Assembly (NCBI GenBank): GCA_030248215.1 | Contig: JASANG010000702.1 | Coordinates: 1-64,000 of the forward strand | Source of the DNA: Enoplolaimus lenunculus | Taxonomy: Eukaryota; Nematoda; Enoplea; Enoplida; Thoracostomopsidae | Length of the DNA stretch: 64,000 bases | Reading direction: 5' to 3' | Shown here: positions 1 through 12,300 of the stretch, piece after piece | Position numbering within the stretch: the stretch's first letter is position 1 | Layout of the letters: every line of letters begins with the position of its first letter | Notes under the pieces: model-generated | Seen by the model: the letters and a program-made list of their open reading frames with translations, nothing else | Database searches by the model: none | What the model was told of the DNA's origin: nothing | Made by a program: the position numbers and the translations under genes

Positions 1-251
1 TTTTTATTGATGTAAAACGAGCGATTTTGCAAGATACCTTAAAATAATATATATTTTTGGAGTTGACACGCTACCGTTTGTTGTCTGCGCACACTCAAAT
101 TCATCCTGTTTTAATAAAACGGTGTGGATGTCCATACTCGGTTTCACAGCAAAGATTTGTTCACCAAACAGTGAGCATTTGCTTTGAGAATATTTGCTTG
201 TTGTTGGCTTCATAAGGCGTATAACCAACATCAGATCCACGAGTTTCTTAC

Positions 252-344
252 TGCTCATACAAAATTTCAGTTTTGCGTTGGTCAGGTGAAAAATCTGATG
301 ACTGGTTCTCACATTTACATTGTTCATGAACGAGGAGCGACGCC
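252..344 (-). CDS. receptor-like gene exon 8 (tentative)
   Basis: A 93-nt stretch with acceptor AAATATAG and donor GTAAGA, phase 1 in and 1 out. It encodes RRSSFMNNVNVRTSHQIFHL and TNAKLKFCMS. The position and phases suit the segment that follows the last helix. The sequence itself is not diagnostic. The open frame continues to base 4, so the exon may be longer or spurious. Confidence 0.4.
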
Positions 345-3300
345 CTATATTTGTGGCACTGTTTAGTGAACAATTTAAAAAAATCACAATTTTTCAAGTA
401 TACACACAAAATAAATTGTCTTTTATTAAAGAAATGTTGTCTTAAATTTAAGACAATTATGTCTTGGTACAGACTCCATACATATATGTCTGGAATTCAA
501 GACTTTTAATTCTCAAATTTTTCACAAATATTGGTCCAAAAATTTTCACACTTTAAAATGTCTGAAATTTAAGACTTTGTTTCAGTAACGATTAAGCAAT
601 ATATTTCTGAAACAAAAAACAAATATTTCTGAAATAAAAACAGAGATTTGCCATGGAAACCGACTCCAAAATTGGGGGTTAAAGCTCAAGCCATTCACTA
701 CCTAAGATACGGTCAAGACGTAAACTTAGGTTGGTGGGAGCCTGTGATCAACCCGTAATTCTTAAATAAACGACAATTATTTCTTTTAACAAAGAAACTT
801 GTGTCGTACAAGTTTGTAATACCGATTTCTTGAACATGACATTTATGTTTTAACCAGTTAAGAAACGAATGTTTGAGCTGTTTAAGGCTATTAATGTCTG
901 AAGCACAAGACATTTAGGTATGTCTTGAAAATTTAAGAAAGTAAGAGTCTTTAAATTTCAAGACAATGTATTTTGTGTGTAGATAAAGTAAAATTGTTTT
1001 GAATAAAATGGCAATTGTTGCCATACTTACTATCGTAAACTTTGCCGGCAATCTGGTTGCGAATACTTTTTCCATCCACCGGAATTTTGTTATAAAATCC
1101 AGCTTTGTAAACTTCAATTGCTGCTTTAATGTAAACCATAAATCCATCGTATGTACTTATTGTATCAGCAACTGGCTAAAAATGCAATGCAAACCAGGAT
1201 TTACCGGATACACGTTTCCTTTTCCGTCAAAAATCGAATAATTCCGATCCGTTTTCGTTAACGATGTTCCAGAAGTTGGGTTATTTTTATTCTTCTAATT
1301 AGTTGTAAATCACTTAAAATCACCTCAGTTTTTAATACACGTACGCTGCAGTTGTTCGGTTTCAAATAGTAATAATAATAATAATAATAATAATCCACAA
1401 TTTTGACGAATTATGGATGCTTTCGTTACGTTTTCAATTAAATTTTACTTAACCGGATTAAAAATTTCAAACAGCCATACTTAAATATTGCATTACCTAA
1501 ACATTTTCCGTTTCAGTTTCCATTACTTTGATCGCTATTTTTCTGTTGCAACTATAATTGTATTACCCGTTTGCACCCTGATAGAAATGGCTAAATTTGT
1601 ACTTGCCCAAAAATCATAATTTTAGTTCGAAAGAGCCTAAGTTACGCCTGTTGTATACTTTCAACACATAAGGTTAAAGCTCAAAGTTATTGGCATAGCC
1701 ACGCTTTTTCCTTGTCTATGCCAAACCATAAACGTGAGGAAAGTGTACAAAAGTCTTGGTCCGTATTGAAACTTTGTGCACAAATGACGTAATTTTTAAA
1801 ACTGAAATTAATTTTAGTTTTCTATACGGTAGTTAAGCAAAACTGACAAGAACGGCGACCCTGCTTTTTGCAATACTCAGTTTCCAAAGGCGTACTCGCG
1901 ACGGTTGAGGTTGAGCCTTCTTTGGAGTCGGGCAAACAGATGTTTATAATTTCAATTTTCTGCGCGCAAGCAATACCGTTTAGTGTTGCTGAAAAAATTC
2001 AACTTTTTAATGTTTCAAAATAAAAGTTGTATACCACAAGAACTGTACGCTGTCGATAAAATATCAGACGATGCAATCTAGGCGGAACAAATCGCTTCCA
2101 TAACGACAGATCTTTGTTTGTCCGCCTTATATTTGCTAAAATAAAACAAAATTGGCTCCTACAGACTTTCACTTTAGATGGCTTAAAGTCCGTTAGTTGA
2201 TAGTGTTAAAAAGAATTGTCTAGATATTTATGATACTCACATAACCCAAATAAACTTCATTAAATTATTAAATAAAAAAATTACAATAGCACACATGGCA
2301 ATCAACAAAAAAGGTTGACAGAGAGTCAATTCTACCCTAACTAAAAATACAAAAAGAATGGTGTTATGCGGGATTCACGTTACTGGGGCAACCTGGAACA
2401 CGTTTTGTCCGTATTACAACAGCAAGTAGCATTTTGTCTGCACAATGACATGCTATCAAATTCACGAAAATTGAATTTTCCGCTATCCTGATGTGACATT
2501 CACTCTTTGTACTGCAATATCAAACGATATTCAAAATATTGTCTGTCATTATCATACATGTTTGAAAACGTCTGCAAGTTTGTTAAACTAGGCTGAGTGT
2601 CGTGTAGAATATCATATGATACTACAATTTGAAGTTTGAATTATTAGCACTTAGGAATATATTTAGGTAAAATTTTCACCAGAAACAGAAAAATAAAAGC
2701 AATTTTGTATTTGAAATAACTTAAAGAAGCTATATTATCTGACTTTTCATTACATTAATAGTGCGCACATATTACATTGTCCTGAATAATATTATGTGAC
2801 ATTCGGTAGAATTTCGGAACATCATACGATATTCGCATAAATGTACCGTGGTATCGTGTGATATATGACTGTTTGTATACGATGATTACTGGAGATCAGG
2901 GATTTGTAAGCCAATGTCAAATGACATGCACATTCGGTCTACATAACCACTATTCACATCACGTTGACGTCGAATCAACATGGACAAAACGTGCTCCAGG
3001 CTGCATCAGTTATAATGTGATCCCTGCGTCTAGGTCCAACCAACATGGGGTGAATTAAAAATAAATTAACCGAATAAAAAAGGGTTCCTTCTGAAGAGTC
3101 AAAATAAATATACTTCCCTTTTCAGAGTTAAGCTACTGCACCAGCTACCTCGTATACCTTTTTGAAGCTGCGTTCTAGTTTCATGTGTACAACAAAACAG
3201 CAACAGGCTTGCTTTTACTATGCATATCTTACCATGAGCAGTTTTATGTTGTTAAAAACGCACATGTCGTGTATTTATATGTTTATATCTTACGTATTAT

Positions 3301-6300
3301 AATCTTATAATGTCGAATACGATGTTTTTCAAATGTAATAGTACTCGAGTGGACTAAAGCGTTGCGTACGAAGGTTTATGTCTTAAGATTATGAGTTCTA
3401 AATATCGCATCGTCTTCCGAGTTCTTCGACTTTCTTTTGCTACCAAATTCATGAGCACAGCGATTTTTTGCGACAACTTTTAGACTAACGGAAAAGTTCG
3501 GCAGTTGGCGCCACTCTATAATTAGTCTTAACATAATGCGCAAACTGTATACAATGTCCTGCATTGCAATAAAACTCTATGCGAACATTTTTTACAGCCA
3601 AAATGTCCGCATGCAGTTTCACACTAAAACAGTATTGCTAGCTAACCGATTTGAAACAGTACAGGGCGATGATGGATGTGTGAAGTGCACGTGTGGTAAC
3701 ATGTGAGCGACATTAAATCGAATCACTGCCGCAGGTACGCATTTTGCCATGTATAAAATTAAGCGTAATTGCTTTGCAAATTCAAACGAGGTTCAAATTA
3801 AACCAGAATATACTTTACAAAAGTCATCTGTATATGTTGACTGTTTGATTAGTTGCATAATACCCAGACATGATTTCGAGACGATTAACACTATTAATAG
3901 ATATTTTTCTGAACTTCTAAATCCTGCTACCGTGCCTATTTTATATCGTTTTGTATAACTTTGTGTTGACGCCTGTAAGCGCCTGTTCCTTATAAATACA
4001 ACGAAAAGCTCAATTAATATCAAAACCCTTGTAAAAACAAAATTATAGTATGTTACGCAGGGTTCCAATCGGAAGTATATTTTGTCGGAATCGGAATCAA
4101 ATTTTTGTGTCATAACCGGGATCGGAATCGGAATAGGAATTTAAGTTTCAGTAATTCTATTAAAAAGTAAAGTGTATGAGTTTTGTTTGCAGTTTCAGTA
4201 AAAATTGGTGATATAGGCATTCACATTTTGATAATCAGCGGAACAATTCGCTTTCACCGAACAACGGAGACTATTTACTCAAACGTTACGATCACATTAA
4301 GTGCAAACGAACGAAAGAACAGGCAAAATCTAAATTGAGTCACCTTAAAAAGTTATAACGGAAAATTCGAAATTCCAGCATCGGAATACCACCAATCAGT
4401 CGGAATCGGAATCGGAACCCAAATTTTATCTCAATTTTAGCCGAAATCGGAATTCCGTTGGAACGATGATATTAGGTATAGTAAGTAGTACTAAATAAAT
4501 TTTGCTGAAACGTGCATTTTAGTATGCTGCATTATAGTTACGGCAACTGGCGAAGCCACAAACTGAAAAATATGGTGTACCTTCGATTTGTTTGAAATTT
4601 TCTGCGCTTATAACATCGGCGACATCGAAAGCAATGACAAAATAGTTTGTGAAAATTTCATGTGTTTCTTCTTCGCTAATCTCTACATTTAGATATTCGT
4701 AGTTGTAAAGCATTCTATTGTGTAGCGCACTTGCTGAAAAATAGAAAAAAATAACAAATGCGTTTAGTTTCACATTACACATCAACTTCTTCAATGAAAT
4801 TATGATTTCTGAACACTTAATAGATATACAAGACCGTACACAACGAGCTTGGTATCGTTGTGTTCTACGGCAACCCGGAGATATAGTGAAGTAAAAGAAT
4901 AAAGTATGACGCAACTATTTCCACGTACACACCTGTGTTGTAAAAAATGCCGTTTAGCGCAGCTGTCATAGGCTCCACTGTCCAAAATAAATTTGATGAT
5001 AATGTAACAATCATATATTGTCCAGTTTGTATCAGTCCAAAATGGTACATTAACGCAGCAATGTATCGAGCATGAACAAGATAACGGCCGTGATCAAGAA
5101 TAATGTAAACTGAAAAATGCATAAAGACTACTAGTAGCGAACGCGCAGGAATATTTGGAACCCAAAAGTGTTCCTAGCATAACAACGACTTTGCTTTAAA
5201 AGATTAAGTCGAAAGGCTTTTGTTATGGTAGAGTAGGCTACTTGTGGCTGGATCATGTTCGTACTTTTATTTATCTAAAAAGACCTCAGATGAGGTATTG
5301 CTACTTGTATGTCTATTTTGTAATTTCCATCTGCCAGCCAGTAAGTAAACTGAGTTATATTTCCACATTATTTTTAAACGATACTCTAACAATCCTTTGT
5401 CCTTACACCGTGTTTACAAATTTTATCACTCTGGTACATTGCAAAAAATGGTGAGTCAAATTGACTCTTTCCGAAATAGGCTTTTCCTGACCGCACAAAC
5501 TGAGTCAAAATTCGACTCCGCCAGAGTCAAATTTGATTCATGAGTCAGATTTGACTCTGGCGGAGTCGAATTTGACTCAGTTTATGTAGTCAAGAAAGGC
5601 CTGTTTCGGAGAGACTCAATTTGACTCACCATTGTTTGCAGTGTAAGTGTAGCATAAATTTTACGTATTTGATTTTACTGGAGATTTAGAATTGAAGCGT
5701 TTAAATAAAAACGGAATTTTAGAAGATTTGAGTAAAGTATATTGGGTGTGCGCCAGGGTTACAAAACGAGATAAGTTTTACCAAAACAGGAACATAGTAA
5801 CAAAGAATGTATTTCTTTGCGGGAATCGAAACCAAAATAGAAACCGGAATTCGAAAATGTTTATCACCAAATCACTGTTGCACTTTTTAGATAACTTGAT
5901 AAAAAATGACTTAAGCGAATTTTCAACTTTTTCATCATCAAGTTTTGCAGAAACACATTAAACACAACTTATTTACAAAATTGAGCTAATTACAAAACAC
6001 TAATGTCAAAATAACAATTTTTCAAAGATAAAAAGTTCTAATAGTTAAATGATTAGGAATAATTTGAGACAAAACCGTAAAAGTTCCGGTTCCTGCATCT
6101 TTGAATGCAGAAGTAGGAATCGAACCAGTGGATCCCTGGTGTGCACCATAACTAACAGATGGTCAGTCAACTCCGGTCTAAAAACGTTCAGTTTGCACCA
6201 TTATTACAACGTGCCAAATCGAGGTTTTTTGGCTATAGACTTGTGAACCAGGCTTTGTAGAACATCTCCACAAGTTGTGACTGCACCATCCAGGTACTGC

Positions 6301-9300
6301 GCTCGCAAATGTCAAAAAATGCCCATGTCATTATAGTAAACTAGCAATAAAATTACAACGATTTCTTGCGCCAAGTTATTATTTTCATACTAGTTATCTA
6401 GGATGTTATTTTAACAGACTATTCTTAGGGAATGTTCGCGAAATGGCAGGGTATTTAGACAGTGTGTTTTTTCTTGCACCAAAATCAGAATTTACCGAAA
6501 AATTTGAATTTCACGCTTAACATTGAATTTCCGGCTAAAAGGTGAATTTTCTCGCCAAAATTTCAATTTTCCGATTAAAACTTTAATTTTCCTGCCAAAA
6601 ATTGAAATTTCCGTCAAAATTTGAATTTCGCGCCAAAATTACAATTTTTCCGCCAAAATTTGAATTTCGCGCCAACATTTAAATTTTTCCGCCATCAAAT
6701 TTTTCCGCCAATATAAACTTCCTTCCAAAAGTTGACTTTTTTAATCGAAATCTACATTTCCGGGCCAAAATTTGAAAAATTAAGAAAACTTTCAAACACT
6801 ACAGTTTCTACATTTTGACCGTACAGTTTTACACTGTATTTTAAAAGTGGTATTATTTTTTGCTAACTGCAAGGTTGCTTTATTTTGTAGGTCATTGGGA
6901 CATTTTTGACATTGTCGAGCGCAGAATAACCTGGGTGGTGCATGAGAGCTCTGTAGCGCTCAAATGGCAAGTTGTGACAGCCGAGCGATGATTCTACGGG
7001 CATTTGGTATTCGGTAGTCCAGAATATTAGCCTAAAGTTTATTGCCTGACGTAACGCACAACTCACTGCTTTCTTCTGCCAACAAATTTGAAACGTTTAT
7101 TTACCTCGAGCCTTTAAATAGCTTTCAAGAATTGCTTTTGTGCAGTTGCTTCCTTTGGACGATTTGTATATGTTGCGAAAATTTATACTGAAAATATTTT
7201 TAAAGTTCATGATAGAATAAGAAGCACTTCTTACCGGAGAGTCTCTGGTTCAACACTTGCTTGATATTTAGATATCAAGTAGAACATCACTGGTACACTG
7301 CAAAAAATGGTGAGTCAACTTGACTCCTTCCGAAATAGGCTTTTCCGAACTATACAAACTGAGTCAAAATTCGACTCTGACAGAGTCAAATTCGACCCAG
7401 TGAATCGCTCAGTGAGTTGACTTTGACTCTGACAGAGTCGAATTTTGACTCAGTTTCTGTAGTCCGGAAAAGCCTATTTCGGAGAGAGTCAATTTGAATA
7501 ACCATTTTTGCATGACGAAATTCCGCCGTTGTCGACGTCTAGGATGGATATTAGCAAAGGTAAAGGATCCGCTCTGGCTTGGGTTGAGTCCTAATATTCC
7601 AGATGTACATCCGATGGATATGTAAAGAACTGTGATTTCACAATGTCTCAAACGGGCAACAGCTCGTCAAAAGGTCCTGCAAGCACGCCTAAAAGCCAGA
7701 TCCAGTTGACAATCAGGTGCATCCACCTAGATCAACGACATAAGTACAATTTCGAAGCCCCTCTATCTCGACCCGATAATTCGGATGTTCATTGGGCAAC
7801 GCAGCCGGCCAATGCCGAACAAACTGAGGTGATGAAAGGTAATTATGTATATTGCGTGGCGGAGATAGATAGCGCCGCCGCGCCTGATGTATGTTTTTTA
7901 TAACAGACCCCGCTGGGCGACTAGTCTCTTTAGCTTTGACAATGTTGACGGCTACATTTAGCTTTTAAACTTTGTCACTCACACGTTATATATAATGCGT
8001 GCGCGTGACACGTCCAACGTCCGACAATATAGTTAGCTGCGCGGATTATACAACTTTTGCGTAGACAGTATAGCGAAAATTTTTATACCGTCGCTATTTA
8101 CCTTGCATGTCCCTGCACTCAACTGCACAATATGTGTGGAATATCTGGTATATAGATAGTTTATTTAAAAAATTATTTTTTGCAAAATTTGATATGTTTG
8201 TTTAAAAAGTTATTATTTTTCGCAAAATTTCGGATGCCTTCAAAAATTGTAGTTTTCCGCCAAAATTTCGATTTTCCGCGAATATATGCATTTTCCGTCA
8301 AAATTTGAATTTACCGACAAAACTTGCGTTCTGGCGCTAAAACTTGAATGCCACCCACAATTTGAATTTCGCCGCCAAATGTAAATTTTCGTGCCAAAAT
8401 CTGATTTTAACGCTAAAATTTAAAATCTCTTGCAAAAAACTGGAACGTTCCCGCTAACATTTGAATGTTTCAGCTAAAATTTGAATTTTCCCAACAAAAT
8501 TTGAATTCTTCTCCAAAATTTGAATTTTCCGCCAGATTTGAATTTCCTGCCATAATTCAAATTTCCCGCCAAAGTTTGAATTTTGTCGCCAAAATTGGAA
8601 TTTCCCACCAAATCTGAATTTTCCGTTACAATTTGAATTTCCTGCAAAAATCCACAAAATTTCATTTTCTCGCCAAAATTTGAATTTCCCGCCAAAATTG
8701 AAATTTCCTGCCAAAATTCAAAATTCCCGCCAAAATTTGAATTTTGCCGCCAAAATTCAAATTTAAAATTGTAATTTTCCCGGCATACATTGAATTTCCC
8801 GCCAAAACTGTCATTTCGAAACGGTAGGGTCATTACATGCGCGGAGCTATAATGTGCTTCTTAAATCGCTGTCACAGCGAATGATTATTTATTTTACGTT
8901 TAAAACTCAGTAGCTCCACATGACTGGGAACCTATTAAAATTTATGACAATTTATTAAGTTATTGAACCATTAGTGTAAAAACATAACAATCGCTAGACC
9001 AAACGCTGTACCATTCCGGAAAGTTTTACTGTTCGACAAAATTTTACCACTGCGCTACTGAAGTAGTTTCGAGTGTCTCATATCGTTGAAAATTTTAGCT
9101 AGGTGTAAGCATAATCTTAATAGAAAGTTTTTGAAATTTACATATTTTTGATAATTTTCTAACAAGTTACAAAGTTATACAAATTTATTGCTAGTTTGAG
9201 CAACTGGTCGAAAAAGCTGCAAAACTGTTGTATAGGAAATAAAGGCCAGAAATCATGAAATAACCGAAATAAAAAAAACCAGGAAGGAAAAAATAACGAC

Positions 9301-12300
9301 CGCTGATATACAAAAACACACACTGATTTGTACGTTTGACCCGCACGAATCATGGTCCCGTGCATAACGTTAGGAACAAATTCTCAAACCTGGTAGTCAC
9401 ATTGTGGTTCCTCCAACCAGGTCTGACTGAGGCGCAGTTGTACGTGCATGCAGTTTAGCAAAATGTTGGATCACATGTGTTTTGCCTTTTTTGCTATTTT
9501 TGATAGAATCCAAGCAAAGAGGAATGACAACTGTTCTAGGTTATAAAATTAAGTAGCTGTCGTTTGAAAATCGTTGAAAAACTAGCAATAGGCAACGATT
9601 AATCGTCTGTGCATTGTTTCATGCGGTATTCACCAGATATTGTATAGCCTCGCATTATTTCGTCATTTAGCACCGTCACTAAGTAAAATAGCTATCATTC
9701 AAACAGTTGTATTAAGCTATTGGAACGCTGAAGCCTCCGGCGAATATTAAGTAAAATTTTTCAACACCGCACAATGATGATGGACCCAGTATTATTTAAA
9801 TTTCAACTCAATACTTCATACCTAAACAATTTGCGTAGAAAAATATTCATTACAAACAAGTATAATTGAACGAAATGTACACCACTGTGAAGAGGGCTTA
9901 ATAAGTATCCTTACTCATTGACGCATTGAGATCCACCAAGCCATTGAATATGTTGATTTGTCTGTAGTGTTGTATAAATGCTGTCACTAAATTCTAATTG
10001 ATCTGTCGTTCGTGCTTTTAGCAGCTGATCACTATTCGGTTGCAAGTGGCCAATATATTCAATTGTATAAATTTTTGTCCAATTATATCGATACAACACC
10101 GACAGCAGTGCGCTGGTGATACTCCTAAACCCAAATATTGAAAAATTCATTACATTTTCGATATATTGAACACAAAACGCTTATAAAGCTCGAAGCAATC
10201 AACATTATAACGTCGCATACGGTGTGAAATATTAAAAGAAATAGTATTAAGACGTCAAACCGCAAATATAACGGATGAACGCTCCAAAGCTAGCCACGGC
10301 ACTGTCAGTGGAACAATTTAAGCTAAAAACGGACAAACTAAAACGATTCTCAAATCATTAATGGTATTTACTTTTGCACTCTAGTGTGTGTGTCATTTGT
10401 GTACTTAAAACATTTTGTTAGTTGCGCTGTATGGGAATCACGCCTGTAATACCAAAGCGATAGTGTATATTGAGAGATTTAGAAACCAAGTGAATTTGAC
10501 AGGGCAGGACACGCGCAAAATTAAAATTATACATCAAGAGTTAAATGGAAAACTTTTTTATTACAGTCTTTTACTATAGGGATCTGAATAAGAGGAGGGG
10601 GTAATATTAAGAAGGGTTGTCCCAATTTTGAGTCCCAATCAAAAGGAGTCCGTATCCCTAATAAGGGTCCGTGAGCGGATAGAGTCTCTAAATTCTAATT
10701 AGAGTCCCACTGCTGCTATCGATTTAAGCCTAACCACGCTAACATTATTGTATTCAATATTATTGGATGCGGCAAATCATGTATACAGACCCTTGAATAT
10801 AAAATTTAATAAGCGTTTAAATATCATTTATCTATAATGAATTATAGTTCAACCTTACACGTAATCTTGCTTCAGTTGTATGAATGTTGAAAATCGGCCG
10901 TCATCAAAGCTTGGGTTTTCGTTGCAAGACTACAACTCAATATAACACCAAGTTTACATAGCGCAATATAATTACATACACAGCCCACACTATGCACAAC
11001 ATATGCACAAAACTGTTATCACATTCAGATTGGAATTTAAATTCAGATTGACATGCAAAATAAATGCTGTTTATACTCCAAAAATGTCTGACCATTTCAT
11101 AGCTAGCTAGTTTACGAACACTCTCTAAAAACAATGTTCAAAGTTTTAGCTATCTCTAAAAACGACCTACAAAATAAAGCGACTCAGTTGGACCAAGATT
11201 TGTATTCCTCAACGTCTAATTTGTAATCTATCAGATTTAGTCAGCGGATTAAGTATTTACTTAATTTAAGTACGCTTTTACAACGACAAAATGGCTAGGT
11301 AATTATTTAGCACGTACTTAGGTACCAAATGATACTTAAGTAAGGTTCAAAAATCCATGCAGCCAATGTCACATTAGGCTGAATCACGAGATGCTTACTT
11401 AGATTATTTTGCTAACGGAAATATGAAAATTAAAAAAATTGAATCATATTAAAAAGATTTTTTGCTACTATTGTTTCACAACTTTTCATAATGAGGACGT
11501 GCTATTTAGTTCTGACATGTCACATAACTACACTGTAAAAAATGGGGAGTCAAATTGACTCCCGCCGAAATAGGCTTTTCCTGACTACACAAAACGAGTC
11601 AAAATTCGGCTCACCGGTTCTTGAATCTCAGTAGTTTTGCGGACTAAAATCCTTTAACAACCCCGTGCTTTGGCCGTTAACCTGTTACACACAACATCAC
11701 TGGACCTGTATTTTAAAGTAAACGTCACCTGGGATCCGCCTGCTACAGTAATTCTTAAATTATATTGCACACCAGGGTGTAACCGGATATCCGTTTCCGT
11801 TTCATGTAGCAATCTACAACGTATAATAAAAAGTTAACCACAAAATCAAACAAAAAACATCCACGCTTGTAAACTTACATACGATGTAATGAACTTATTG
11901 TAAGCGGATGCGACACGTGCTTCATACAGACATTGTGTGTCAGGGCCAAAAAAGCTCAAAACATTTTCATTTTCGCTTTCTTTGGACAAACTTCTGAAAC
12001 ATTTTGTGATCGTATGGCATAACAATTGCGTAAAAATCTCTTCACGTTCCTTGGCCAATGTAAACGGAAGAATACAGAGGGAGCGGATTCATTGGGTGCC
12101 TGTGAACTCATCACAGTGAGCAAAACAATTTCCGTTAAATATAAAATCCACAAAAAAGTTTCGAGTCGGACAGCACCAGTCGAGTGCACGCAACAACGTA
12201 TCGGCGTCTGTTTATCTGAATAGTGAAAATTGTTATGCTACTACAACTGCGCTTAATAATGCCACGTCTCTGCATCATTATCCAATCATTTTATTATACC

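Noticed and set aside
8454-8833. Two overlapping minus-strand frames rich in NFGGKFKFW
   Set aside because: They are translations of the AAATTTGAATTTTCCGCC tandem repeat, not a gene.
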